Of a stretch of DNA of 64,000 nt, positions 27,073-36,630 are shown in pieces (position 1 is the stretch's first letter; each line of letters starts with the position of its first letter). Location of the stretch: NCBI GenBank assembly GCA_025055675.1, contig JANWWT010000002.1:239201-303200 (forward strand), read 5' to 3'. The position numbers and the translations under genes were made by a program. The notes under the pieces were generated by a model, which was given only the letters and a program-made list of their open reading frames with translations, was not told the DNA's origin and did not search any database. This stretch comes from Pseudanabaenaceae cyanobacterium SKYG29. GTDB taxonomy: Bacteria > Cyanobacteriota > Cyanobacteriia > Pseudanabaenales > Pseudanabaenaceae.

Positions 27073-28059
27073 ATGACAAACGAAACAGAAAGGGTGGTCA
27101 ATAGACGGCAGGCAAACTTGGGGGGTGACATGGTGCGCACTTACCTCCACGAGATTGGAAAGATTCCTCTTTTGAGCAATGAGGAAGAGATTCGCCTGGG
27201 CAAGCAGGTAAAGCAGATGATGGACTTATTTGCTCTCCAGGAGAAACTAGCCGATCGTTTGGGGCGGATGCCGACAGAAGAGGAGTGGGCACAGGAAGCG
27301 GGTATGACTGTAGAAGCGCTCCGAGCTGCTCTGAAGCAGGGTAGTCGTGCTAAGACCAAGATGATTGAAGCCAACTTAAGGCTAGTAGTCTCGGTAGCCA
27401 AAAAATACCAAAAGCGCAATCTGGAGTTACTAGACTTAGTACAGGAAGGTACCCTGGGGCTGGAACGGGCAGTGGACAAATTTGACCCCACTAAGGGTTT
27501 TAAGTTTTCTACCTACGCCTACTGGTGGATTCGCCAAGCTATTACCCGTGCCATTGCCCAACAAGCTCGCACCATTCGTCTACCAGTCCATATTACCGAA
27601 AAGCTCAACAAAATCAAAAAAGCCCAACGACAGCTGTCTCAGCAATTGGGTCGTGTCGCTACTGCCTTAGAGGTGGCTGACTATTTGGGTATTAAACCTG
27701 AGCAAGTGCGGGAGTGTCTCTCCTTGGCGCGGCAGCCTGTCTCCTTGGATTTGCGCATTGGTGATAACCAGGATACTGAACTAGCCGAGCTGCTAGAAGA
27801 TGAAGGTACCTCGCCAGAAGAATTTGCAGTCAATGAATCCCTGCGGGATAGTATTAGGGAGTTGCTCTCGGAACTGACTCCCCGTCAACGCCAGGTGATG
27901 ATCATGCGCTATGGTTTGGAAGATGGGCAGGAGATGTCTTTAGCCAGCATTAGCAAGCAGTTAGACTTGAGTCGGGAGCAGGTAAGGCAAATCGAACGCC
28001 AAGCCATGGATAGTCTGCGCAAGCGCAAGTCCCGTATGCGGGAGTATCTGGCCAGCTAA
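27073..28059 (+). CDS. RNA polymerase sigma factor, RpoD-like group 2
   Basis: This 328-residue sigma-70 factor lacks region 1.1. Region 1.2 is [22 protein letters not shown] (about 19-40). Region 2 runs from [12 protein letters not shown] through [13 protein letters not shown], with the -10 recognition residues QAITRAI. Region 3 and region 4 ([15 protein letters not shown] and the helix-turn-helix [20 protein letters not shown]) are complete. This is the layout of cyanobacterial group 2 factors (SigB/C/D/E), which respond to light, stress or nitrogen; which one is not decidable here. AGGAG precedes the ATG. It has a strong upstream promoter, and its end overlaps cobO by four bases. Confidence 0.93.
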   Translation: MTNETERVVNRRQANLGGDMVRTYLHEIGKIPLLSNEEEIRLGKQVKQMMDLFALQEKLADRLGRMPTEEEWAQEAGMTVEALRAALKQGSRAKTKMIEANLRLVVSVAKKYQKRNLELLDLVQEGTLGLERAVDKFDPTKGFKFSTYAYWWIRQAITRAIAQQARTIRLPVHITEKLNKIKKAQRQLSQQLGRVATALEVADYLGIKPEQVRECLSLARQPVSLDLRIGDNQDTELAELLEDEGTSPEEFAVNESLRDSIRELLSELTPRQRQVMIMRYGLEDGQEMSLASISKQLDLSREQVRQIERQAMDSLRKRKSRMREYLAS

Positions 28060-28667
28060 AACTCTATGCCCAGTTGGGCGGGTATGCCTTGGTGAATGGG
28101 GTGTTTGATCAGTTTGATTTCAGAAACGAGGTCGGCGTGGTCAATTAACTCCTGGGGGGCATACCTACCCGTACTGACCACGTGGGAGTAGTAGGGACGC
28201 TTTTGAATCACAGGTAATACTTCCTCCACAGTGAGCTGGCTATGTTTGATGGCAATGTGTAATTCATCGAGGACGACTAGGTTAATCTCAGGATTTTGAA
28301 TATACGCCTGTGCTACTTGCCAAGCCTGAGCTGTAGCCTCTCTATCAGTCTGTGGATTTTGGGTTTCCCAAGTGAAGCCTGCTCCCAGGGTGTGAATCTG
28401 CACAGGAAAACCTAACCCCTGCAAACGGGTTAGGAGTAACCGATCGCCATCGGGATAGGCTGCTGAGTTTTTGACAAATTGTACTACTGCCACGGACAGA
28501 TTGTGGGCAAGATGACGGTAAACTAAATTCATAGCAGCGCTAGTCTTCCCCTTCCCCAGTCCCGTAAAAACAATGTACAGACCTTTTTCTTTACCTTTGC
28601 GCCGCTCGCGACTAGCGTCCTTTGCCTGTTTAATTTTTTGCAAACGTTCCAGTTCCTTGCTGTCCAT
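28056..28667 (-). CDS. cobO: Cob(I)yrinic acid a,c-diamide adenosyltransferase
   Basis: This enzyme transfers the adenosyl group of ATP to cobalt in corrinoid synthesis. The 203-residue protein has a basic N-terminus, the P-loop variant GLGKGKTSAAMNL (about 36-48), VVQFVKN, and the Walker-B-like LVVLDELHIAIKH. C-terminal RYAPQELIDHADLVSEI is also typical. The ATG overlaps the mnmG stop as TGATG, which indicates coupled translation with a tRNA-modification enzyme. The length is standard. A cobalamin-responsive element is not visible here. Confidence 0.92.
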   Translation of the reverse strand: MDSKELERLQKIKQAKDASRERRKGKEKGLYIVFTGLGKGKTSAAMNLVYRHLAHNLSVAVVQFVKNSAAYPDGDRLLLTRLQGLGFPVQIHTLGAGFTWETQNPQTDREATAQAWQVAQAYIQNPEINLVVLDELHIAIKHSQLTVEEVLPVIQKRPYYSHVVSTGRYAPQELIDHADLVSEIKLIKHPIHQGIPAQLGIEF

Positions 28668-30544
28668 CAGGCACGCATTTGGTGTAATTCCAGATGAATC
28701 AGCAGAGCATTAATGTCAGCAGGATTAACTCCCCCAATCCGACTGGCTTGCCCGATCGTTAGTGGCCTAATTTTCGCCAGTTTTTCCCGCGATTCCTTGG
28801 AGAGGGTAGCAATGGCAAAGTAGTCTAAATCGGGCGGCAATTTCCGATCGGCTTGCTTAGCAATTGCTTCAATTTGTTGTTGTTGACGGTGGATATAACC
28901 CTCATATTTCACTTCAATTTCCACCACTTTCTTCTCAATGTCCGTAAGCTCAGGATTGCCTAATTGATAACGATCGAGGTCTGCATAGGTAATACCTTGA
29001 CGACGCAACAAGTCCGCTAGGGTGATTGCACTTTTGATTGCCTGCCCTGTTTCATGGTAAATCACTTGGCTGATGGCTTCCTGCTCCTTAATGCGGGTTG
29101 TTTGGAGCCGTTCCTTTTCTGCTCTAATGTGCCGTTGTTTTTCCGTAAATAGTGACCAGCGATAATCATCGATTAAACCGACCTCTCTGCCCAAGGGAGT
29201 TAATCTTTGGTCAGCGTTGTCCGATCGCAGTAATAAGCGATATTCCGATCGGCTAGTCAACATCCGATAGGGTTCGCGTAATTCTTTTGTACAGAGGTCA
29301 TCAATCAAGGTGCCAATATAACTAGATTCACGGGGAAGAGTTATTAGCGGTCGGTTTTGCACATACAAGGCACTGTTAATACCCGCCACAATTCCCTGGG
29401 CAGCTGCTTCTTCATAACCCGTTGTCCCGTTAATTTGTCCCGCACAAAAGAGACCTTCCACTAACTTGGTCATCAACGTAGGAAAGCATTGCGTAGCAGG
29501 CAGATAGTCATATTCCACCGCGTAAGCCGCCCGCAACATCTGACAGTTTTCTAACCCTGGTAATGTGCGCAACAATTGTAGTTGTAGTTGCTCGGGAAAT
29601 CCCGTCGAAAAACCTTGAATGTACAGTTCAGGAATATCGCGCCCCTCTGGTTCAATGAAAATTTGATGGCTGTCTTTGTCCGCAAACCGCACAATCTTAT
29701 CTTCTATGCTGGGACAATAGCGCGGTCCTTTGGCATCGATCAGACCACCATAGACAGGTGAGAGGTGAAGATTTTCCTTGATTAAACGATGGGTTTCTGC
29801 TGTTGTGCGCGTGAGATAACAATTCATCTGCTCCCTCATGACCCAGGCTTGGGGGTCGAAGCTAAACCAGTTGTGCTCCTCGTCAGGGGGCTGCACTTCC
29901 ATCCTGCTGTAGTCAACAGTGCGCTTGTCCACTCTGGCGGGGGTACCAGTTTTTAAGCGGTCGGTAGTAAATCCCAAGTCTTGCAGCTTCTCGGTTAAAC
30001 CACTGACAGCAAATTCTCCTGCCCGTCCTGCTGGCATCGATCGATTCCCTACCCAAATTCTGCCGTTGAGGAATGTCCCTGTGGTGAGAATCACGGCTTT
30101 ACAGGCATAGGAAACCCCAAATTGGGTTGTTACACCAATCACCCGATCGTCTTTGATCTGCACATCGATCACTGTCCCCTCCCGCAGGTAGAGGTTGGGC
30201 TGATTTTCCACTACCCGCTTCATCTCGCGAGCATATTCCCGTTTGTCTGTTTGCGCCCGCAATGCCCACACCGCTGGACCCCGCGATCGATTCAGGATGC
30301 GCTTCTGCAGGTAAGTCCTATCAGTAATCTTGCCTATTTCCCCCCCCAGGGCATCCACTTCATGGACTAGTTGGGACTTAGCCGGTCCGCCTACGGCTGG
30401 GTTACAGGGTTGCCAAGCAATCCGATCGAGGTTGAGGGTAAGTAATAGAGTCCTTGCACCCAAGCGCGCTGCTGCCAAAGCCGCCTCACAGCCTGCGTGC
30501 CCTGCACCCACTACGACTACATCAAAGGAATCGATCCAGTCCAT
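28667..30544 (-). CDS. mnmG: tRNA uridine-5-carboxymethylaminomethyl modification enzyme MnmG
   Basis: MnmG is the FAD- and NADH-dependent partner of MnmE and modifies the wobble uridine of several tRNAs. The 625-residue length is typical. The N-terminal FAD motif [21 protein letters not shown] is intact, as are [28 protein letters not shown], and [16 protein letters not shown]. The C-terminal helical domain that meets MnmE and tRNA ([32 protein letters not shown]) is complete. It shares a TGATG junction with cobO. Nothing is abnormal. Confidence 0.97.
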   Translation of the reverse strand: MDWIDSFDVVVVGAGHAGCEAALAAARLGARTLLLTLNLDRIAWQPCNPAVGGPAKSQLVHEVDALGGEIGKITDRTYLQKRILNRSRGPAVWALRAQTDKREYAREMKRVVENQPNLYLREGTVIDVQIKDDRVIGVTTQFGVSYACKAVILTTGTFLNGRIWVGNRSMPAGRAGEFAVSGLTEKLQDLGFTTDRLKTGTPARVDKRTVDYSRMEVQPPDEEHNWFSFDPQAWVMREQMNCYLTRTTAETHRLIKENLHLSPVYGGLIDAKGPRYCPSIEDKIVRFADKDSHQIFIEPEGRDIPELYIQGFSTGFPEQLQLQLLRTLPGLENCQMLRAAYAVEYDYLPATQCFPTLMTKLVEGLFCAGQINGTTGYEEAAAQGIVAGINSALYVQNRPLITLPRESSYIGTLIDDLCTKELREPYRMLTSRSEYRLLLRSDNADQRLTPLGREVGLIDDYRWSLFTEKQRHIRAEKERLQTTRIKEQEAISQVIYHETGQAIKSAITLADLLRRQGITYADLDRYQLGNPELTDIEKKVVEIEVKYEGYIHRQQQQIEAIAKQADRKLPPDLDYFAIATLSKESREKLAKIRPLTIGQASRIGGVNPADINALLIHLELHQMRA

Positions 30545-30576
30545 GCCTAATCTTTACAATCCCCACATCGTCTATC

Positions 30577-31248
30577 TTAGCCAAACCCCCCGAAAATATG
30601 GGCAATTGCTTCTATTATATGAGCCAAAATCTCTATCACAAGAAGTATGCCTGCTAGTACAGTTAAAAGAGTAGTAATTGGTCTCTCTTTGCTAGTTTCT
30701 ATTACCTTGTCCGGCATTGCCCTATGTAAAAATTCGGCTATTTGCCTCAGCTCATCATGGTCTGGAATTTGTAGCCGTACTTTGATTCTAGATGAATGGA
30801 ATAATGACTGCCTCGATCGATTGTTTTTCATTTCAATCAGCAGACTTTTCTCTTTGGGGTAATGATTTACTACAATCTGAACAACTGATCTAAAAGGAAT
30901 CTCTTCCTCAAACCGGGACAGAAAATTGCGCTTTCTATGTATAATTAGGGAGGGGGCTAACTTAAAATCCCAAAATTCCTCAAAGAGAAAGTTTTTAACA
31001 AAAAACAAAGAAACCAGAATACTAAAACTAATAATAATAAAATATGTGTTAAAGTTGTAGACATAAGAGGGTTCAAGGTAACCAAAATAAATCACTAAAA
31101 TGTGCAACACAATAATCAAAAAAACAGAACAAGTAAAGCTAGAAGCAACCAATACTAATGCTCCTAATATAGGGTTTAGGCAAAAATTGGCGTTCTTATG
31201 ACTCAATAGAGTTAACCTAAACTCAGAAAGCTCTGCTATGGCTAACAT
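30577..31248 (-). CDS. Membrane protein with a PH-like cytoplasmic region, unknown
   Basis: The protein is 223 residues from the ATG at 31248 (MLAIAELSEFRL); a GTG at 31296 would add 16 residues of non-conserved look. Two membrane segments (about 30-50 and 64-84) are followed by a polar domain (LIIHRKRNFLSRF, VVQIVVNHYPKEKSLLIEMKNN) that could fold like a bacterial PH domain. A last hydrophobic helix near the C-terminus (ITTLLTVLAGILLVIEIL) completes it. AT-rich codons differ somewhat from its neighbours. It lies between mnmG and a 350-base non-coding gap. The family is not recognised. Confidence 0.6.
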   Translation of the reverse strand: MLAIAELSEFRLTLLSHKNANFCLNPILGALVLVASSFTCSVFLIIVLHILVIYFGYLEPSYVYNFNTYFIIISFSILVSLFFVKNFLFEEFWDFKLAPSLIIHRKRNFLSRFEEEIPFRSVVQIVVNHYPKEKSLLIEMKNNRSRQSLFHSSRIKVRLQIPDHDELRQIAEFLHRAMPDKVIETSKERPITTLLTVLAGILLVIEILAHIIEAIAHIFGGFG

Positions 31249-31601
31249 AGAGACTGACAAGGGAGGATACACTTCCAGTTTACTGCAACCCCACAAGTGT
31301 TAAATCTGTGAAATAAAAATTTACAATAGATTAGCAAAACCCTGGCTATAGAACAAGGAGACTGTAAAACAATAGCTGTTCAAAAGCTCTCGAACGCAGG
31401 ATAAAATGACCTGTACAGTTGCCTCCTAATTTTTTAGTGTAATTTCTCTATTTCTGCTATCTGCATTTTTAGGAGTGATGGAGATATATTGTCTTGCTTA
31501 TCTAGATCGAAAGGAAATCTTAGCAGTCAGCAGACCAACATTTGCAAAACGGCAAGGCTTAGATATGAAACTGGATAGCAGATTTAGCAGTCTGTATAAA
31601 T
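31249..31601. other. Gene-poor gap between a membrane gene and the Uma2 gene
   Basis: This 353-base AT-rich stretch holds only a 45-codon frame (31478-31615, MEIYCLAYLDRKEIL) that runs into the Uma2 3' end. It has a poorly spaced AGGAG and no recognisable homology, so I do not call it a gene. The promoter of the membrane gene should be here. No structured RNA was recognised. Confidence 0.45.
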
Positions 31602-32171
31602 CTATGTATTGGTAAAGTTAACGCGACGATAGACTTCAGCAATTTCTATTGTCACGGGCAAACTCCTCAGAACGATCGTGCCTGTCTGGGAATAATCTTG
31701 CAAAACCCACTGATCGGCTTGTCTGTAAAATTGTTCGATCGCTATTGCTGTTTGGGCAATGAGTAGGTATTCCTGGAAGGTAGGAATAGAACGGTAGGCA
31801 GCAAATTTTGTCCCTCGATCCTGTGCCTCTGTAGAGTCCGACAGCACTTCAGCAATCAGGAGAGGGTTAATGACTGTATCACGCCGTCCCTCCATCAACA
31901 TCGGTGGGTCAGGTGTCACCATAATGTCGGGATAAGTAAGCATCTGCCGATCGGGAATCCAGAGACGCTGGTCACTAACAAAAACACAGTAAGGTAACTC
32001 CCGTAGGGCTATGTAAAGCAATACCAGGAGATTGGCAATAACAGTGTTATGGGTGGGTGTAACCCCAGGCATAGGGATAATCTCTCCCTTAATGTACTCA
32101 CTGCGTGTTCCCGAAACTGCTTCTTGGGCAAAATACTCGTCAATCAGTCTGGGCTTACTGGTTTGAATCAT
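31602..32171 (-). CDS. Uma2 family (DUF820) putative restriction-like endonuclease
   Basis: This 189-residue protein is of the DUF820/Uma2 family, a PD-(D/E)XK-like nuclease fold hugely expanded in cyanobacteria. It shows the family pattern: RSEYIKGEIIPMPGVTPTHNTVIANLL, CVFVSDQRLWIPDRQMLTYPDIMV with the acidic core, and PLLIAEVLSDSTEAQDRGTKFAAYRSIPTFQEYLLI. Biological role is unknown; many copies are thought to be selfish or regulatory. There is no methyltransferase nearby. It stands alone, with about 100 bases to the next gene upstream. Full length and apparently intact. Confidence 0.88.
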   Translation of the reverse strand: MIQTSKPRLIDEYFAQEAVSGTRSEYIKGEIIPMPGVTPTHNTVIANLLVLLYIALRELPYCVFVSDQRLWIPDRQMLTYPDIMVTPDPPMLMEGRRDTVINPLLIAEVLSDSTEAQDRGTKFAAYRSIPTFQEYLLIAQTAIAIEQFYRQADQWVLQDYSQTGTIVLRSLPVTIEIAEVYRRVNFTNT

Positions 32172-32271
32172 AGATTTAACCTAATTTACTGACAAGTTTA
32201 GACCGATCCGTTATTCCTTTCAGACAGGTATCGAAACTCTTATCTTTACTTTACTCACACAAATAATGTCA

Positions 32272-32961
32272 TCACTCTACTCTGGTGTAACCAATAAATT
32301 GGAGTTTGGGGTCGAAGATAAAAATGCGATCGGGGTTCTGGGCACTCTTCTCAATTTGTTGCTTGGTCTGGCTGTCTAACAAATATGTCCGATCGTTGGC
32401 AGGCACTTCCCAAAACACAACGCGGTCTGCTACCCTCACCCCTGTGGTACGGAACAAACCCCGATCGAGTACAGGTTCAGGCACCAGTTTGTAAATTTTG
32501 CCTTGGTAAGTTAATGTAGGGGGCAATACTTGACTGAGATAGACAGAACGACGGTTCTCAGCTGTACGGAAAAACTGCGTAAGAGTGTTTGTCCATTCAT
32601 TCGCAAGGGCTTCTAGGGAAGCAGCTCCCTGACTACTAACATCCTCTTCCCGTACTGCTAATAGAAAATTGTTGTTGAGAAATATCTCGATCGTTTGCAA
32701 CTTTTGCACCGTCTTTGGTTTTACCTTGGGGTCTTTACTTTTTTCTGTAAGAGTGACATAGACAGGTCTCTGACTAATTGACCAACTAGCTAGGGGGTCA
32801 CTACTGCGAATAATCTGACCCAACCGCTCGTTAATTTCGGCAATACGACCCTCCTGCCCCCCTGCAAATGTGATGATAGTTTGTCCTGCCAACTGCCAGG
32901 ACTGAGCCAGAGCCATTAAAGGCAAGAAAAACCACAGACTAAGCCAGAGTAAACAGGTCAT
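32272..32961 (-). CDS. Exported hypothetical protein coupled to a BLUF photoreceptor
   Basis: The 229-residue protein begins with a clear signal peptide (about 1-19, LLWLSLWFFLPLMALAQS), so it is probably periplasmic. The mature part is alpha/beta, with VYVTLTEKSKDP, IEIFLNNNFLLAVREEDV and a stretch (AASLEALANEWTNTLTQFF) that resembles the periplasmic lead-in of some cyanobacterial mechanosensitive channels; no channel domain follows. GGGAG lies five bases before the ATG, inside the BLUF gene, and the two genes overlap by 23 bases. Co-translation with the photoreceptor is therefore likely. No enzymatic motif is visible, and the function is unknown. Confidence 0.7.
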   Translation of the reverse strand: MTCLLWLSLWFFLPLMALAQSWQLAGQTIITFAGGQEGRIAEINERLGQIIRSSDPLASWSISQRPVYVTLTEKSKDPKVKPKTVQKLQTIEIFLNNNFLLAVREEDVSSQGAASLEALANEWTNTLTQFFRTAENRRSVYLSQVLPPTLTYQGKIYKLVPEPVLDRGLFRTTGVRVADRVVFWEVPANDRTYLLDSQTKQQIEKSAQNPDRIFIFDPKLQFIGYTRVE

Positions 32962-33370
32962 ATAGCTCCCTCATGAATTGAAAACACTGGTTCGCTGTCA
33001 TGTGTTCAGGGCCAAACGTCTGAGAACCAGAAAATTTCAAAATCAATACTTTGATGTTATCAGGCATCTTATCATCTAATTGCACTAGCTTCATCGACCA
33101 TTCGGGGAAACTGCGGCACTGAATAGCTCTAAAATCGATGATTTCAGGACTGTGATGACGATTATCTTTGACAATACGGTGATAAGTTTGATTGACCATC
33201 TTACGATTGCCTTCCAAAATTTGCAGAAAAACGCCATTGCCGTAACATAACATTCCCGTTATGCCTGCTTGGGCATTGTTAACCTCCGACTTGTCCATAA
33301 TGTCCCGCAAATCGCTATAGCCTATACCAGTGCGGGCATAACTCAGATAAATTAGTCTATGTAAACTCAT
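32939..33370 (-). CDS. pixD: BLUF-domain blue-light photoreceptor (PixD-like)
   Basis: This 143-residue protein is essentially a lone BLUF domain. All residues of the flavin photocycle are present at the same positions as in Synechocystis PixD (Slr1694): Y8, N32, Q50, W91 and M93 (motifs RLIYLSYA, GITGMLCYGNGVFLQILEG, FPEWSM). The C-terminal helices that form the PixD oligomer are present but shorter. In Synechocystis, PixD acts with the response-regulator-like PixE in phototaxis; no PixE gene is adjacent. Instead the gene overlaps an exported protein gene. The symbol is by homology, and phototaxis involvement is inference. Confidence 0.9.
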   Translation of the reverse strand: MSLHRLIYLSYARTGIGYSDLRDIMDKSEVNNAQAGITGMLCYGNGVFLQILEGNRKMVNQTYHRIVKDNRHHSPEIIDFRAIQCRSFPEWSMKLVQLDDKMPDNIKVLILKFSGSQTFGPEHMTANQCFQFMRELYDLFTLA

Positions 33371-33484
33371 ATCTTTTTTCCACTCATAGGCGGCTTTATT
33401 ATACTGAAAAAGCTTGCCAGCAATTCTGAGTATTCATACCCAAGTAATATTACTAAGACTGATAGAAACCATAAGAATTTCTGT

Positions 33485-33513
33485 GTGACATACAGATCAG
33501 CTACTGCTAAAAT
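33485..33513 (+). promoter_or_regulatory. Sigma-70 type promoter for the carbonic anhydrase gene
   Basis: GTGACA (33485-33490), a 17-base spacer and TAAAAT (33508-33513) form a near-ideal promoter. Transcription would start near 33520, about 20 bases before the gene. It lies in a 170-base gap shared with the divergent BLUF gene. Confidence 0.6.
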
Positions 33514-33540
33514 GGGAGGTTACTGCCAAAGATAGACATT

Positions 33541-34251
33541 ATGAAGGACTTAATTCAAGGGCTGCGGGATTTCCGCAATCGCTATTTTTGCACCCATCAA
33601 GACCTGTTTGAACAACTGGCAGAGGGGCAACATCCTACAGTTTTATTTATCACCTGTTCTGATTCCCGCATCGACCCCAACCTGTTAGTAGATGCTGATC
33701 TAGGGGAACTATTTGTCATTCGCAATGCGGGTAATATTGTGCCCCACTACACCAGGGCTAAGGGGGGAGAGGGAGCCACGATCGAGTATGCCATCAAAGC
33801 CCTGGCGGTAAAGAATATTATTGTCTGTGGTCACACTCACTGTGGGGCAATGAAGGGGTTGTTCAAATTAGACAAACTAAAACAAGAAATGCCCCTGGTT
33901 TACGAATGGTTGCTCCATGCCGAAGAAACGCTTAGTATTGTCCAACAAAAATGTCGCGATTGTGGTCACGAAGAACAAGTGGAAATAGCAGTAGCAGAAA
34001 ATGTCCTCACCCAGCTAGAAAACTTGCGTTCCTATCCTATAGTGCAAGAAAAACTGCGGGCTGGTCAGCTCAATCTTTACGGCTGGATTTATGACATTGA
34101 AACGGGGAACGTACTGGCTTACAACCCCGATCGAGGACAATTTTTACCCCTCCTACCTGAACCTGCTGTCTGCGAATTACCTGTGCGCAGTTGGCTGCCC
34201 CCTGAACAACAGGAGCGTATCTATCGTGGTTCACATTCCTTAACCCGCTAG
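33541..34251 (+). CDS. ccaA: Beta-carbonic anhydrase (CcaA/IcfA type)
   Basis: The enzyme interconverts CO2 and bicarbonate; the cyanobacterial beta form acts in the carboxysome. Zinc ligands are Cys39, His98 and Cys101, with Asp41 in FITCSDSRIDP and GHTHCGAMKG. The N-terminus MKDLIQGLRDFRNRYF and the C-terminal part (NLYGWIYDIETGNVLAYN) match carboxysomal CcaA, though at 236 residues it lacks part of the long tail that anchors Synechocystis CcaA to CcmM. A good promoter precedes it, but the ribosome-binding site is weak. No ccm genes are in the window. Confidence 0.93.
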   Translation: MKDLIQGLRDFRNRYFCTHQDLFEQLAEGQHPTVLFITCSDSRIDPNLLVDADLGELFVIRNAGNIVPHYTRAKGGEGATIEYAIKALAVKNIIVCGHTHCGAMKGLFKLDKLKQEMPLVYEWLLHAEETLSIVQQKCRDCGHEEQVEIAVAENVLTQLENLRSYPIVQEKLRAGQLNLYGWIYDIETGNVLAYNPDRGQFLPLLPEPAVCELPVRSWLPPEQQERIYRGSHSLTR

Positions 34252-34302
34252 ACAGTGCAGATATGCTATGAATTAAATAATAGTTAAGAAGTAGGTATAA
34301 TT

Positions 34303-34665
34303 GTGGAGACAACAGCAGCAACACGGGGGAAAAACAAAGCCTCCCAACGTACCTTTGATGCCATGCGCAAATTCGCCGAACAGTATGCTAAACGCACCGG
34401 GACTTACTTCTGCGCTGATCCAGCTATCACCACTGCTGTCATTGAAGGTTTAGCCAAACACAAGGAAGAACTGGGTGCTCCCCTCTGTCCCTGCCGCTAT
34501 TACGAAGACAAAGAGGCGGAAGTGAGAAACACTTACTGGAATTGTCCCTGTGTACCCATGCGGGAGCGCAAAGAATGCCACTGTATGCTCTTTCTCACGG
34601 CAGATAATCCCTTTGCTGGCACTAAACAGGAACTAGAACCTACTGAAATTAGTTACGATAGCTAA
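34303..34665 (+). CDS. ftrC: Ferredoxin-thioredoxin reductase, catalytic chain
   Basis: FtrC uses a [4Fe-4S] cluster and an adjacent disulfide to pass electrons from photosynthetic ferredoxin to thioredoxin. All cysteine motifs are present: TGTYFCADP, LGAPLCPCRYYEDK, YWNCPCVPMRERKECHC. The 120-residue form from the GTG at 34303 includes the usual short N-terminal extension. However, TATAAT sits at 34296-34301, so a transcript starting there would use the ATG at 34363 instead; start choice is uncertain. ftsH follows 42 bases downstream. The variable chain (ftrV) is not in the window. Confidence 0.95.
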   Translation: METTAATRGKNKASQRTFDAMRKFAEQYAKRTGTYFCADPAITTAVIEGLAKHKEELGAPLCPCRYYEDKEAEVRNTYWNCPCVPMRERKECHCMLFLTADNPFAGTKQELEPTEISYDS

Positions 34666-34707
34666 GAGTCTATATTAAGTTTTGCAAACAAGGGTAGGAG
34701 TTCACAG

Positions 34708-36558
34708 GTGAACAAGAAGAAGAATGAAAAGTGGTGGCGAAATTTTGGGCTGGCTGCCCTATTGACTATAGCTATTGTGGCAGTAATTACGGCATTTTCT
34801 GGCAATCAATCCCAGCCCCAGCAACAGTGGCGCTACTCCGAGCTTATACAAGCGATAGAGAACAAGCAGGTAACACGGGTAACCTTCAGTCGAGATTTGA
34901 CTACAGCGGTAGCTACAGTTGCTCAGGAGACGGGAGCCAAGCGCGTGAAGGTGTTTTTACCCAATGACCCTGAACTAGAGTCGATTTTGCTCAAGAATGG
35001 CGTGGAATTTGATGTAGCGGCACGCGCCAACGATGGGGTACAGTGGCAGAGTCTGAGTACGCTAGTTCTCCCTGCTCTGCTGTTGGTAGGATTATTCTTT
35101 TTACTCCGTCGCGCTCAGAATGCCCCTGGTAACCAAGCCATGAATTTCGGCAAGTCGCGAGCGAGGGTGCAGATGGAACCCCAAACCCAAGTCACTTTTG
35201 ATGATGTGGCGGGGATTGACCAAGCTAAGCTGGAACTGGCGGAAGTAGTGGACTTTTTGAAGAATCCCGATCGTTACACTGCGGTTGGTGCCAAAATTCC
35301 CAAGGGGGTATTGCTGGTAGGTCCGCCTGGTACGGGTAAAACTTTGTTGGCGCGGGCTGTGGCAGGGGAAGCAGGTGTGCCTTTCTTCAGTATCTCTGGC
35401 TCGGAGTTTGTGGAGATGTTTGTGGGGGTAGGTGCTTCCCGGGTGCGCGATTTGTTTGAACAGGCGAAGGCAAATGCTCCCTGTATCGTGTTTATTGATG
35501 AAATTGATGCAGTGGGACGGCAGCGGGGAGCTGGTCTCGGTGGTGGTAATGATGAACGGGAGCAAACCCTTAACCAACTCCTAACAGAGATGGATGGATT
35601 TGAGGGTAACACAGGCATCATCATCATTGCGGCGACTAACCGTCCGGATGTCTTGGATGCGGCATTGCTCCGTCCTGGGCGATTTGACAGGCAGGTGGTT
35701 GTCGATCGTCCTGATTTCAACGGTCGTTTGGAGATTCTCAAGGTACATGCCAAAGGGAAGACCCTGGCAAAGGATGTGGATTTGGAAAAAATTGCACGGC
35801 GGACTCCTGGATTTACGGGTGCTGATCTATCCAACCTGTTGAACGAGGCAGCAATCTTGGCAGCACGGCGCAACTTGACGGAAATTTCCATGGATGAGAT
35901 TAATGATGCTGTCGATCGGGTGTTGGCAGGTCCGGAGAAGAAAGACCGCGTAATGAGTGAAAAGCGCAAGCAATTGGTTGCTTACCATGAGGCTGGTCAT
36001 GCTCTGGTAGGGGCTTTGTTGCCGGAATACGACCCCATCCAAAAGGTGACGATCATCCCTAGGGGCAGGGCTGGTGGTTTGACCTGGTTTGTCCCTACGG
36101 AAGAGAGGATGCAGAGCCGCACTTATCTACGCAACCAGATGGCGGTGGCTTTGGGTGGTCGTGTAGCAGAAGAGATTGTGTTTGGGGAAACGGAGGTGAC
36201 CACGGGGGCTTCCAGTGACCTGCAACAGGTGGCTAACATTGCCCGCCAGATGGTGATGCGCTTTGGCATGAGTGATGAGCTGGGACCAGTGGCGCTAGGT
36301 CGGTCTTCGGGGAATATGTTCCTAGGCAGGGAGATCGCGACGGAGCGGGATTTCTCTGAGGAAACGGCGGCTATAATTGATGCGGAGGTAAACAAACTGG
36401 TGGCAGAGGCATACCAGCGAGCTAAGACTATTTTGCAGAATAACCGCCATATCCTCGATCGGATTGCCCAACTGTTAATTGAAAAGGAGACAGTGGATGC
36501 GGAGGAGATGGAAGAGATTATCAGTTCTAGTCATGTGGAGTTGGCAGGGGTAATTTAA
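34708..36558 (+). CDS. ftsH: ATP-dependent zinc metalloprotease FtsH
   Basis: This 616-residue membrane AAA protease degrades damaged or unassembled membrane proteins, in cyanobacteria including photosystem II D1. Two membrane helices (about 13-31 and 110-128) frame a small lumenal or periplasmic domain. The AAA core has [18 protein letters not shown], Walker [16 protein letters not shown] and the second region of homology ([21 protein letters not shown]). The protease has the zinc motif HEAGH. The GTG start has AGGAG at seven bases. Several FtsH paralogues exist per cyanobacterium; which one this is cannot be told. A good terminator follows. Confidence 0.96.
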   Translation: MNKKKNEKWWRNFGLAALLTIAIVAVITAFSGNQSQPQQQWRYSELIQAIENKQVTRVTFSRDLTTAVATVAQETGAKRVKVFLPNDPELESILLKNGVEFDVAARANDGVQWQSLSTLVLPALLLVGLFFLLRRAQNAPGNQAMNFGKSRARVQMEPQTQVTFDDVAGIDQAKLELAEVVDFLKNPDRYTAVGAKIPKGVLLVGPPGTGKTLLARAVAGEAGVPFFSISGSEFVEMFVGVGASRVRDLFEQAKANAPCIVFIDEIDAVGRQRGAGLGGGNDEREQTLNQLLTEMDGFEGNTGIIIIAATNRPDVLDAALLRPGRFDRQVVVDRPDFNGRLEILKVHAKGKTLAKDVDLEKIARRTPGFTGADLSNLLNEAAILAARRNLTEISMDEINDAVDRVLAGPEKKDRVMSEKRKQLVAYHEAGHALVGALLPEYDPIQKVTIIPRGRAGGLTWFVPTEERMQSRTYLRNQMAVALGGRVAEEIVFGETEVTTGASSDLQQVANIARQMVMRFGMSDELGPVALGRSSGNMFLGREIATERDFSEETAAIIDAEVNKLVAEAYQRAKTILQNNRHILDRIAQLLIEKETVDAEEMEEIISSSHVELAGVI

Positions 36559-36587
36559 CCCTTAGCTGGACTGCCCCTCTTTCAGCT

Positions 36588-36615
36588 AGCCTGGGATTGA
36601 TTCTCAGGCTTTTTT
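36588..36615 (+). terminator. Rho-independent terminator after ftsH
   Basis: A nine-base-pair stem (AGCCTGGGA with TTCTCAGGCT, one wobble) with a five-base loop is followed by a run of six T. It ends the ftsH transcript just before the repeat array. Confidence 0.9.
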
Positions 36616-36630
36616 GGTAAGGTCGGGCTT

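Noticed and set aside
31478..31615. A 45-codon frame running into the Uma2 gene
   Set aside because: AGGAG is only two bases from the ATG and the product matches nothing I know.
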